A stretch of 33,457 nucleotides of DNA from RGIG2094 sp045660065 (GTDB taxonomy: Bacteria > Bacillota > Clostridia > RGIG6154): contig JAZRDC010000091.1 of the NCBI GenBank assembly GCA_045660065.1, positions 1 through 33,457 of the forward strand. Reading direction: 5' to 3'. A program made the translations under genes and the position numbers. Shown here piece by piece: positions 6,610 through 13,187 of the stretch. Within the stretch, counting starts at the first letter, position 1, and each line of letters opens with the position of its first letter. Below the pieces are notes generated by a model that saw only the letters and a list, made by a program, of their open reading frames with translations, had not been told where the DNA came from and searched no databases.

Positions 6610-7434
6610 ATGGCAGTATATCCAACATTCCCTGGAGGAAAAAGAAAAGTAGCAACATTCAGTTACGATGACGGTGGCATCACAGATAAAATTATGATTG
6701 ACTTAATGAATAAGTACGGGATTAAAGGTACTTTTAATTTGTGTAGCGGTGATGTTCGTTTCGGAGAAATAGAAAATCCTAAAGAAGTTTATAAAGGTCA
6801 TGAAGTTGCAGTTCACGGACTTACCCATGTGTATATTGACAGAGTTGAACCGCAGACTGCTACATATGAAATTATAAAGGACAGAGAAAATCTTGAAAAG
6901 GTGTTTGGCGGTGCTGTAAGAGGCTTTGCGTATCCTTATACTGCTTATAATGATGCAAGTGTTCCGCTTTTGAAAAACTGCGGAATAAAGTATGCAAGAA
7001 CTGCGAATTGCACAGAAAATTTCCGTATGCCAAGCGATTGGTATTACTGGCACCCAACAGTTTGCGATACAAATCCGAAGTACTTAGAAATTTGCGACAG
7101 ATTTATTAAATCAGGAAATGCAAGTTTTAATCAGTCACAGATGCTTTATGTGTATGGACACTCACATATTACAGATCGCCGTAATTTATGGGGAACTTTT
7201 GAAGAAGCACTTAAAAGACTGAGTGAACAGGATGATATATGGTTTGCTACCAATATTGAAATTTGCGATTATTATTCGGCATTTTTAAATCTTGTTATGT
7301 CAGTTGACAGCAGATATATTTATAACCCAACAACTACAACACTTTCGCTTATTCACAGTAACGGTGATTTTATCAATGGTGCAGTAGAGTTTGAAATTAA
7401 GCCGGGCGAAGAAATATATCTTGACAGGGTGTAA
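6610..7434 (+). CDS. Polysaccharide deacetylase family protein (NodB fold)
   Basis: A 274-aa protein, probably cytoplasmic because there is no signal peptide or membrane helix. The family removes acetyl groups from GlcNAc- or MurNAc-containing glycans, or acts on related amide bonds. Seen: FSYDDGG (about residues 18-24, the Asp-Asp motif that holds base and metal), GHEVAVHGLTH with the H-x3-H metal pair (about 64-74), and RGFAYPY (motif 3). The C-terminal 60 residues form a beta-rich tail outside NodB. A GTG at 6568 is in frame upstream, but the ATG at 6610 has AAAGGTGAT before it, and a possible -10 box (TATAAT 6580-6585) lies between the two. The substrate cannot be stated. Confidence 0.8.
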   Translation: MAVYPTFPGGKRKVATFSYDDGGITDKIMIDLMNKYGIKGTFNLCSGDVRFGEIENPKEVYKGHEVAVHGLTHVYIDRVEPQTATYEIIKDRENLEKVFGGAVRGFAYPYTAYNDASVPLLKNCGIKYARTANCTENFRMPSDWYYWHPTVCDTNPKYLEICDRFIKSGNASFNQSQMLYVYGHSHITDRRNLWGTFEEALKRLSEQDDIWFATNIEICDYYSAFLNLVMSVDSRYIYNPTTTTLSLIHSNGDFINGAVEFEIKPGEEIYLDRV

Positions 7435-7475
7435 TTAAAATTTGAAAAAAGTTTGATACTTTTTTAAAAAAAGTA

Positions 7476-7504
7476 TTGACAAAACAAAAATAATGTGTTA
7501 ATAT
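7476..7504 (+). promoter_or_regulatory. Promoter of the tRNA-Ser genes
   Basis: Consensus TTGACA (7476-7481). The -10 is TAATAT at 7499-7504 with 17-nt spacing. TATAAT at 7502-7507 would need a 20-nt spacer. A 10-bp AT palindrome (about 7457-7477) lies just upstream. Confidence 0.65.
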
Positions 7505-7517
7505 AATAAAGTGCTGT

Positions 7518-7604
7518 GGAGAGGTGTCCGAGTGGTTTAAGGAGCTGGTCTTGAAAACCAGTGACTCGTAAGGGCCGTGAGTTCGAATCTCACCCTCTCC
7601 GCCA
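7518..7604 (+). tRNA. tRNA-Ser (anticodon UGA)
   Basis: Acceptor GGAGAGG (7518-7524) pairs with CCTCTCC (7594-7600); G73, then an encoded CCA (7602-7604). Anticodon stem CTGGT/ACCAG with loop CTTGAAA gives anticodon TGA. It has the long variable arm typical of class II serine tRNAs. T-loop GTTCGAATC. Confidence 0.97.
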
Positions 7605-7638
7605 CTTTTTTTTACCAATAAAATATTTTTTATTATTC

Positions 7639-7732
7639 GGAGAAATACCCAAGTCGGCCGAAGGGGGCGGTTTGCTAAACCGTTAGGTCGGGATTCCCCG
7701 GCGCGAGGGTTCGAATCCCTCTTTCCCCCCCA
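7639..7732 (+). tRNA. tRNA-Ser (anticodon GCU) with an aberrant 3' end
   Basis: Anticodon stem GCGGT/ACCGT with loop TTGCTAA gives GCT. It has a long variable arm (GTCGGG/CCCGGC region), and T arm GAGGG/CCCTC. The acceptor 5' strand is GGAGAAA (7639-7645) but the 3' strand is TTTCCCC (7722-7728), leaving an A3-C70 mismatch. The discriminator is C (7729) where bacterial tRNA-Ser normally has G. CCA is encoded at 7730-7732. A perfectly matching 3' end (TTTCTCC-G-CCA) lies downstream at 8094-8104. The gene may be functional but impaired, or the C-run may be a sequence error. Confidence 0.85.
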
Positions 7733-7739
7733 AGAAAGA

Positions 7740-7763
7740 AAGACACCGTAGGGTGTCTTTTTT
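7740..7763 (+). terminator. Terminator of the tRNA-Ser pair
   Basis: AAGACACC (7740-7747) and GGTGTCTT (7752-7759) form an 8-bp stem with a 4-nt loop, followed by further T. Confidence 0.85.
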
Positions 7764-7780
7764 GCTTGCACGGAAATAGT

Positions 7781-8018
7781 AATTCAAGCGAACCTGAGCC
7801 CCGGCTCCGGCAAGAGGGTGTCCGCGTAGCGACCGCCGCCGGTGGCGGGTGAAGGGAGCACGCAAGGACTGTGCCGCGGTCGAAAAATCAAGCGGAAGCG
7901 AAAAGATTTTTCGGGTACCGCAAACGGGTAGAATCCCGAGAACCAAAGGGATTCGAACCCTTCGGAAGGCACGAACGGTAAAATAAAACAGTTCGGTGAA
8001 CTGTTTTATCAGTGAGTG
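7781..8018. repeat. GC-rich structured repeat, copy A
   Basis: A 238-bp element much richer in GC than its surroundings and matched by copy B at 8148-8383. It holds stems CCGCC-GGT-GGCGG (7836-7848), GCAC/GTGC (7858/7871), GCGGT+CGAAAAATC (7876-7889) with GATTTTTCG+ACCGC (7905-7921), and the perfect 12-bp hairpin ATAAAACAGTTC-GGT-GAACTGTTTTAT (7983-8009). Two of the stems differ from copy B by compensatory changes. The minus strand contains a tRNA T-arm-like GGGTTCGAATCCC (complement of 7948-7960). Open frames across it in all readings are a by-product of GC content; I see no gene. Transposase or integrase is absent. Confidence 0.8.
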
Positions 8019-8085
8019 GTGCGCAGGCGGGTACTGAAAGCCTTAGCTTTCGGTCGCCAAGCAGAAAGAATGTGAAACATTCTTA

Positions 8086-8104
8086 AATCCCTCTTTCTCC
8101 GCCA
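8086..8104 (+). pseudogene. Displaced tRNA-Ser 3' end
   Basis: AATCCCTCTTTCTCCGCCA matches the last 19 nt of the tRNA-Ser(GCU) gene (7714-7732) at 17 positions. It carries the 3' acceptor strand that would pair perfectly with GGAGAAA, plus the G73 that gene lacks. Nothing upstream of it resembles the rest of a tRNA; the preceding bases form a small hairpin AAGAATGT-GAA-ACATTCTT. It looks like one end of a duplication or insertion at the tRNA gene. Confidence 0.7.
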
Positions 8105-8138
8105 ACACAAAAAGCACCCATCAGGGTGCTTTTTGTGT
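8105..8138 (+). terminator. Strong hairpin after the displaced tRNA end
   Basis: ACACAAAAAGCACCC (8105-8119) and GGGTGCTTTTTGTGT (8124-8138) form a perfect 15-bp stem with loop ATCA. It stands directly after the CCA, as the 7740 terminator stands after the tRNA-Ser(GCU). Confidence 0.7.
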
Positions 8139-8147
8139 TGCCAAAGA

Positions 8148-8383
8148 AATTCGGACGAACCTGAGCGCCGGCTCCGGCAAGAGGGTGTCCGAGCCTGAGC
8201 GCATCCGGTGGATGATGAAGCGAAGGCGCAGGACTGTGCTGCGGTCGAAAAACCAAGCGGAGCGAAAAGGTTTTTCGGGCACCGCAAACGGGTAGAATCC
8301 CGAGAACCAAAGGGATTCGAACCTATCAAGAAGGTACGAACGATTAAATAAAACAGTTCGGTGAACTGTTTTATCAGTGAGTG
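8148..8383. repeat. GC-rich structured repeat, copy B
   Basis: A 236-bp second copy of 7781-8018, in the same orientation, ending in the identical GGT-loop 12-bp hairpin (8348-8374). Corresponding stems are CATCC-GGT-GGATG (8202-8214), GCGC/GTGC (8226/8236), and GCGGT+CGAAAAACC (8241-8254) with GGTTTTTCG+ACCGC (8269-8285). The T-arm-like motif is GGTTCGAATCCC on the minus strand (complement of 8312-8323). The stretch 8384-8426 after it is AT-rich with no feature. Confidence 0.8.
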
Positions 8384-8426
8384 CAGACAAGACTGGCAAC
8401 GCATTTTCAAATTTAGGATATATCTC

Positions 8427-8455
8427 TTGCAAAACTTAAAATTTGGGTGTATAAT
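8427..8455 (+). promoter_or_regulatory. Promoter of the PHP gene
   Basis: TTGCAA (8427-8432), 17-nt spacer, TATAAT (8450-8455). Transcription would start about 27 nt ahead of the ATG at 8489, and an in-frame GTG at 8447 is therefore excluded as a start. Confidence 0.8.
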
Positions 8456-8488
8456 GGTTGTAAATTACTCAAAAAGGAAAGGTGCGGT

Positions 8489-10177
8489 ATGGATAGAAAG
8501 AATTTCAAATATTATCCGATGCATATGCATTTACACGCCTCCTGCGACTTAGGTGCGTCAATGGCTCTTGATATGTACAATGCAAATAAACTTGGCATGA
8601 ATTACATATGGTTTACTGATCATGATACACGTATGGGATTGATGGAAAATTATATTACAAAATATAGTTTCGGTGACGGCCTTTTTAAAACCGACGGTAA
8701 AAGAGCAGAAGGTTTTGAAAAAATAAATGAGCAAACTGAATTGATTGTAAATACTCACGATAAAACACTTACTATCAACTCAAACAAAAGTGGGGACGAG
8801 TGGTCGAGTTCGGGAGTTTATTTTAAATCAAGCGGTAAAAGACACACCTTTTCTCTGGCGGGGGAACTTACTGTAAGTGTTGATTTAAAGGAGTTTTTCC
8901 CTGATGAAAATGCAAGGCTTATTTTTGCTGCAAAACTTTCACAAAGACCGCCTGAAATGAAAAATGCATATATGCTTTATGTTCTGGGGGATACCGATGG
9001 CCTTGAAAGTGAGTATAATCAGGTGATTCCTTTAAAGCAGACAAGCGGAACTATAATATTTAATCTTAGCAAAGATGTTTCTAAAGAGGTGCCTATCGGT
9101 GGAAAAGATAATGCCTTTGATACATTGTATATAGTGCTTCAGACTAAAAACGATGTGGTGGCTGCTGCAAAGGTGGGAGACTTTGAAATTGTGCGAGGAA
9201 ACATCTGTGAGGGGTTAAGACAAGGTTTGCAGAAAGCAGCTGACAAAGCAGGTGAGATATACAATGTAAAACCCTTTGTTGCTTTTGAAATTTCAGGAGC
9301 AGGAGAGCACAAAAATTGTTTTTCAACATCGGTGCCTGTTATAGAGTATTACAAAAATGATTATCAGGTTTCTGAAGCTGAAGCAATTGAGCACGTTAAA
9401 AAATATGGTGGGATATTTGCAATAAATCATCCGTTTGTTACATCGAATATCAAAAAAATCAGCAAAGAGATGAATGGATTGGATGAGGAAACTAAAAAGG
9501 CATTGTTTAATGATACTTACAACGAATTTGTAAATAATAATGCCCTTGGTGCAACCCTTATGGAGGTTGGTTTCCCTGATGGCAGAAGATTTGAATTTGA
9601 GTATTATCTTAAGTTGTGGGATATGCTTGCACTTGACGGCATATTCTTGTCGGGCTACGGAGCAAACGACTGCCACGCAAATAATGATGGCTGGTTTGAA
9701 GGAAATAACTTTGTTGCATATATTGGCGTTGATGAGAACTTAACATATCCAATAGATGTGGAATATTTTACTGAAGCCATGAAAAAAGGAAGAATGTATA
9801 CAGGGGACCCGACTGCCCTTAAAGGCGAGGTGCGTTTTGAAACAGAAAACGGTATACAAATGGGGTCTGTTGTTGTTGCCGATGAAACTGATAGTGTTAA
9901 AATAAAATTTTCGGCAGAAAACATAAAAAACGGTTGGAAGTTCAGACTTGTTGAAAACTCAAATGTAATAGAAAGCATCACGATAAATGAACCTCGTTTT
10001 GAGTACGAAAGCATATTGAAACTGAATGAAAATAAAGTGGCTTTCCAACGTGCGGAACTTTATAACGAAAAAGGAAAATGTGTTCTTCTTACAAATCCGA
10101 TATATATGGTAAATAAGGAGTTTGCGGTTGAGCATAAGGAAGATGAAAGACTTACAGAAAGGAGAGCGGACATTTGA
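8489..10177 (+). CDS. PHP-domain metal-dependent phosphoesterase-like protein
   Basis: A 562-aa protein with a split PHP (polymerase and histidinol phosphatase) fold. First metal motif H12-x-H14-x-H16 near the N-terminus; then WFTDHD (about 41-46); a long insertion (about residues 75-240) that looks beta-rich with no recognised domain; then PFVAFEISG, GGIFAINHP (about 308-316) and GANDCHANND (about 389-398), the later metal motifs. The C-terminal 130 residues resemble a beta-sandwich. No signal peptide. PHP enzymes hydrolyse phosphoesters such as oligonucleotides or nucleotide 5',3'-bisphosphates; the substrate here is unknown. AAAGGTG precedes the ATG. Its stop overlaps the start of the next phosphoesterase-like gene, so the two are translationally coupled and may work together. 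Confidence 0.8.
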   Translation: MDRKNFKYYPMHMHLHASCDLGASMALDMYNANKLGMNYIWFTDHDTRMGLMENYITKYSFGDGLFKTDGKRAEGFEKINEQTELIVNTHDKTLTINSNKSGDEWSSSGVYFKSSGKRHTFSLAGELTVSVDLKEFFPDENARLIFAAKLSQRPPEMKNAYMLYVLGDTDGLESEYNQVIPLKQTSGTIIFNLSKDVSKEVPIGGKDNAFDTLYIVLQTKNDVVAAAKVGDFEIVRGNICEGLRQGLQKAADKAGEIYNVKPFVAFEISGAGEHKNCFSTSVPVIEYYKNDYQVSEAEAIEHVKKYGGIFAINHPFVTSNIKKISKEMNGLDEETKKALFNDTYNEFVNNNALGATLMEVGFPDGRRFEFEYYLKLWDMLALDGIFLSGYGANDCHANNDGWFEGNNFVAYIGVDENLTYPIDVEYFTEAMKKGRMYTGDPTALKGEVRFETENGIQMGSVVVADETDSVKIKFSAENIKNGWKFRLVENSNVIESITINEPRFEYESILKLNENKVAFQRAELYNEKGKCVLLTNPIYMVNKEFAVEHKEDERLTERRADI

Positions 10178-11244
10178 AAATTTATGTAACTCATCACGGT
10201 CAGGTGGATGACCGTACAGAATCTCCTGTTTGTGAATTGTCATTGACAGATTTGGGCAAACAACAAGCTGTGCGTTTGGGCGAATACTTAAAACACATAA
10301 AATTTGAGGGCAGGATATATACCCTTCGGGGGGTGTGCACAACAGAAACTGCCGATATTTTAGCAGCATTTACAGGTTCTGAAGTAATCTGTTGGGATGC
10401 ACCCAAAAATATGCAGGAGTTAAAAACCGAACTTGAAAAGATTTATTCTTCTTCGGAAGACGTGCTTGTTGTGGGGCTTAAAGAAACCCATCAGGCAATT
10501 GGGAATATGCTGGGATTAAAAATAAATGAATCCCCATGTAACTGTTCACTTTCTGTGAAAAATGTTGGTGGGGCAGGGAAGTCAATATATGCCGAACCAT
10601 CTCATTTGCCATATAAAATGCGTGGAGATAATATGTTAATGGACTCCGAAACAGATGCAAAGATGGTGCAAAACTATATTGAGCAAGATATGACACTTTT
10701 TGAAGAAATTGCAAAGGAAAAGGGGACAAAACTTTTGCATATAAGCGATACCCAGTCTTATGTGTATCCTTACATTGAAAAAATGCTCGAGGTGATAAAA
10801 CCCGATATTATTATACATACAGGCGATTTTGTAGATGAAGTCAAGGCGGGCAGAATGATTAACACCCGTGATGAATATGAAGATGGCGTTAAAAAAATAT
10901 GCCATATTATGGCGAATTCAAGTGCAAAACAAATATACGCAGTATGCGGAAATAACGATGTTTTTGAAATTGTAAAAAAATATCTTCCTGATGCAACAGT
11001 GTCAATGCCTGGAAACAAAGTTGATATCTGCGGTATAGATTGTCTTTTGGTCCATGGGCCAAGCCAGGTGCAGGGAGATTTTGAATGGTCTTTTTACGGC
11101 CACGGATTAACAGATGAAATCTGGGCACCTGACAAAAATTGTGTTAAAGAGGGTATGTGCAGATTTAATGCTATATGGAACTTCTCTGCAATAATTATGC
11201 CTGAAAGAAAGCATTATGCAATTAAACACCCGGCGTACAGATAA
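10174..11244 (+). CDS. Fused histidine-phosphatase-like and metallophosphoesterase-like protein
   Basis: A 356-aa two-domain protein. Residues 1 to about 125 resemble the histidine phosphatase (phosphoglycerate mutase-like) fold: KIYVTHHGQVD where RHG is expected, LTDLGKQQAVRLGEYL, and TTETADIL. The catalytic Arg-His pair is H-H, the second Arg appears to be Cys, and the later catalytic His is not in place, so this domain looks inactive. Residues about 180-340 resemble calcineurin-like phosphoesterases: HISDTQ (189-194, usually DxH), GDFVD (217-221), GNND (259-262, usually GNHD), VHG (293-295) and GHG (309-311, usually GHxH). Several metal ligands are changed. TTG start at 10174, overlapping the previous stop by 4 nt, with GGAG 9 nt upstream. 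Function unknown. Confidence 0.7.
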   Translation: MKIYVTHHGQVDDRTESPVCELSLTDLGKQQAVRLGEYLKHIKFEGRIYTLRGVCTTETADILAAFTGSEVICWDAPKNMQELKTELEKIYSSSEDVLVVGLKETHQAIGNMLGLKINESPCNCSLSVKNVGGAGKSIYAEPSHLPYKMRGDNMLMDSETDAKMVQNYIEQDMTLFEEIAKEKGTKLLHISDTQSYVYPYIEKMLEVIKPDIIIHTGDFVDEVKAGRMINTRDEYEDGVKKICHIMANSSAKQIYAVCGNNDVFEIVKKYLPDATVSMPGNKVDICGIDCLLVHGPSQVQGDFEWSFYGHGLTDEIWAPDKNCVKEGMCRFNAIWNFSAIIMPERKHYAIKHPAYR

Positions 11245-11255
11245 CAACAGAATAG

Positions 11256-11287
11256 AAAAGGGATGTAAATTAATTTACATCCCTTTT
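11256..11287. terminator. Bidirectional terminator between convergent genes
   Basis: AAAAGGGATGTAAAT (11256-11270) and ATTTACATCCCTTTT (11273-11287) are complementary; in practice a 13-bp stem with a small loop. T-runs follow on both strands. It serves the phosphoesterase gene (plus) and the hydrolase gene (minus), which end on either side. Confidence 0.85.
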
Positions 11288-11289
11288 TA

Positions 11290-12762
11290 TTAATCTTCTA
11301 TTGTTCCGCTGCAAAGACCTTCATATTCTCTCAAGAAATCTTCTGCTGCTTTTGTCATTTTAATACCTGCTGAATTGCTAACAAATGAAACATATGCGTC
11401 AAAGTTACCGAAGTATGTATCAATAATCTGAACTTTTAAGTCAAGGGTATCATTTGGAAGCCAAGCGGCAGATGATGCGCATTTGTAACGACGGTTGCCC
11501 GGTTTTGCACCAATTTCGTCAGAATATCCGTCCTGAGGGAATTCGGCAAAAACGTTTTTGCTAAGACCGAATGGGATTTCTTTTACTCCCTGTTCGTTTT
11601 CATAATGGAACACGCCTTCATCGCCATTGAAATCAAATCTGAACCATTTGATGCCCATAACATTTTTTTCTGCTTTGTAAACTTTTCCATTGATTTTTTC
11701 TTCAATAGGATTGTGTGTTTCACCTCTTGCTATTGCAAGTTTTAAGTTTTTAGCATAATCAAGAAGTTCTTTGTGAGCCTTTTCGTTTTCAGGAAGTGGC
11801 TTGTCTGAAACTTTTCTTGAAATCATTTCAAAGAAATTGTCAATAACAAAATCTCTTGAGTAGTCTTTTCCCTGATTGTCGGCATTGATAACAAAAATAA
11901 GATCTTTGTCAGGTACACAGATGCCAAACTGACCACCCATTCCATTGAACATGTAAGAATTGTCCAAAGTTCTCCAGAACAGATAACCGTATCCCTGAGC
12001 ATTGCAGAGACCGTCATTTTTTGTGCCTGTCATAATTAAATTAGAGGTAGCGTCACGAACATAGTCTTCATTTAAGATTTGCTCTCCGTTCCATTTTCCG
12101 CCGTTCATAACAAATCTTGCAGTAAGAGCCAAATCTCTTGCAGTGCAAAGTACCGCAGAATCACCCCATGAGTGTCCGCCAGGACATTTTAAGCATCTTG
12201 CTTCTTTGGTAACACCGATTTTATCGAACATTTTTTCTCTTAAATATTCCATAAATGGTTTGCCGGTGAGTCTTTCAACCAAAGCACCGATAACGAATGA
12301 GCCAGGACTGTCATATAAGAAAGTAAGTCCCGGTTTTCTTGTAAATTCGCTTGGGTTTGCAAAGTAGTATGCAACTCTGTCATCAGGACGGTCAGTGAAA
12401 TATGATCTGTGAGGCTTTGATGTGCTCATCATAAGCATGTTTCTTACTGTCTGATTTCTTAAGTTTTCGTCTTTCTGGTCTTTGAGTTCTTCAGGGAAGT
12501 GTTTGATCATTTGATCGTCCAATTCCAAAAGACCGTCTTGCAGTGCAAAACCTGTTGCTAAAGATACAAAACTTTTTGATACAGAATACATTCTGTGCTG
12601 AAAATCTTTGTGGAAAGGTTCCCAGTATGCTTCAAATGCAAGGTCATCGCCGCGCATAATCAAAATATCGTGAGTTGAAAGATTTTTTTCTTCCAAAAGT
12701 TTTATATATGCTAAAATATCTTCCGATCTGATACCTAAACTTTCAGGGGTTTTTAAGTTCAT
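11290..12762 (-). CDS. Beta-lactamase-fold serine hydrolase (class C / EstB-like)
   Basis: A 490-aa protein with the serine beta-lactamase/DD-peptidase fold. S60-V-S-K63 is the SxxK motif with nucleophile Ser60 and Lys63; Y150-D-S152 replaces the usual YxN. LDDQMIKHFPE and LVERLTGKPFMEYL are typical framework segments of the family. Residues from about 350 on form an extra C-terminal domain. There is no signal peptide, so a cytoplasmic esterase, amidase or peptidase is more likely than an antibiotic-degrading beta-lactamase; I see nothing that supports resistance. GGAGGAAG lies 5 nt before the ATG. Consensus promoter at 12799-12827; single-gene unit ending at a shared terminator. Confidence 0.85.
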   Translation of the reverse strand: MNLKTPESLGIRSEDILAYIKLLEEKNLSTHDILIMRGDDLAFEAYWEPFHKDFQHRMYSVSKSFVSLATGFALQDGLLELDDQMIKHFPEELKDQKDENLRNQTVRNMLMMSTSKPHRSYFTDRPDDRVAYYFANPSEFTRKPGLTFLYDSPGSFVIGALVERLTGKPFMEYLREKMFDKIGVTKEARCLKCPGGHSWGDSAVLCTARDLALTARFVMNGGKWNGEQILNEDYVRDATSNLIMTGTKNDGLCNAQGYGYLFWRTLDNSYMFNGMGGQFGICVPDKDLIFVINADNQGKDYSRDFVIDNFFEMISRKVSDKPLPENEKAHKELLDYAKNLKLAIARGETHNPIEEKINGKVYKAEKNVMGIKWFRFDFNGDEGVFHYENEQGVKEIPFGLSKNVFAEFPQDGYSDEIGAKPGNRRYKCASSAAWLPNDTLDLKVQIIDTYFGNFDAYVSFVSNSAGIKMTKAAEDFLREYEGLCSGTIED

Positions 12763-12798
12763 AATTCTTCCTCCAAATATATAAAATCAATCGTGTTT

Positions 12799-12827
12799 AT
12801 TATATCATATGGTGCGATGATTGTCAA
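12799..12827 (-). promoter_or_regulatory. Consensus promoter of the serine hydrolase gene
   Basis: On the minus strand: TTGACA (12827-12822), 17-nt spacer, TATAAT (12804-12799). Perfect sigma-A consensus in both boxes, predicting strong expression. Confidence 0.9.
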
Positions 12828-12886
12828 TGAGGGGTTAGGTGGATACTCTGCGCGCTTTTGTTACTGTTCAATCCAAACTGACATGA

Positions 12887-12919
12887 AAAAAACACCGACC
12901 TATTGGTCGGTGTTTTTTT
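12887..12919 (-). terminator. Terminator of the tRNA-Thr/tRNA-Tyr unit
   Basis: ACACCGACC/GGTCGGTGT (12892-12900/12905-12913) with loop TATT and A/T runs on both sides. On the minus strand it follows the tRNA-Tyr gene. Confidence 0.9.
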
Positions 12920-12922
12920 ATT

Positions 12923-13007
12923 TGGTGGGAGAGGGTGGATTCGAACCACCGAAGGCATAGCCAGCAGATTTACAGTCTGTCCCCTTTGGCCACTCGGGAA
13001 CTCTCCC
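12923..13007 (-). tRNA. tRNA-Tyr (anticodon GUA)
   Basis: Read on the minus strand: acceptor GGGAGAG (13007-13001) with CTCTCCC (12933-12927), A73, encoded CCA (12925-12923). Anticodon loop CTGTAAA gives GTA. The long variable arm fits bacterial class II tRNA-Tyr. Confidence 0.97.
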
Positions 13008-13013
13008 AAATAA

Positions 13014-13089
13014 TGGAGCTGGTGATGGGACTCGAACCCGCAACCTGCTGATTACAAATCAGCTGCTCTGCCAATTGAGCTACACCAGC
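13014..13089 (-). tRNA. tRNA-Thr (anticodon UGU)
   Basis: Read on the minus strand: acceptor GCTGGTG (13089-13083) with CACCAGC (13024-13018), T73, encoded CCA (13016-13014). Anticodon stem CTGAT/ATCAG with TGT. It lies just upstream of tRNA-Tyr, and both share the promoter at 13130-13158. Confidence 0.96.
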
Positions 13090-13129
13090 TTCTTTTTGAT
13101 ATTTTGGTTTTTTTCAAACCGCAAGACAT

Positions 13130-13158
13130 ATTATACTGTATTTCGATGTGTTTGTCAA
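13130..13158 (-). promoter_or_regulatory. Consensus promoter of the tRNA-Thr/tRNA-Tyr unit
   Basis: On the minus strand: TTGACA (13158-13153), 17-nt spacer, TATAAT (13135-13130). Perfect consensus, 41 nt before the tRNA-Thr. The S41 peptidase gene ends only 30 bp upstream, without a clear terminator hairpin in between. Confidence 0.92.
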
Positions 13159-13187
13159 TAGTTTTTTTGAAATTTTTTTAATTTTTT

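Noticed and set aside
7683..8432. Overlapping minus-strand open frames of 60-130 codons across the GC-rich repeats
   Set aside because: They cover tRNA genes, terminators and structured repeats, lack good ribosome binding sites, and the same translations recur in shifted frames in both copies. They are a by-product of GC content.
7739..8490. CRISPR array or prophage remnant in the repeat region
   Set aside because: Only two long diverged copies without regular spacers, and no cas, integrase or phage gene nearby.
11290..12762. Antibiotic-resistance beta-lactamase
   Set aside because: The SxxK fold is shared by many esterases and peptidases; there is no signal peptide, the YxN motif is altered and an extra C-terminal domain is present.
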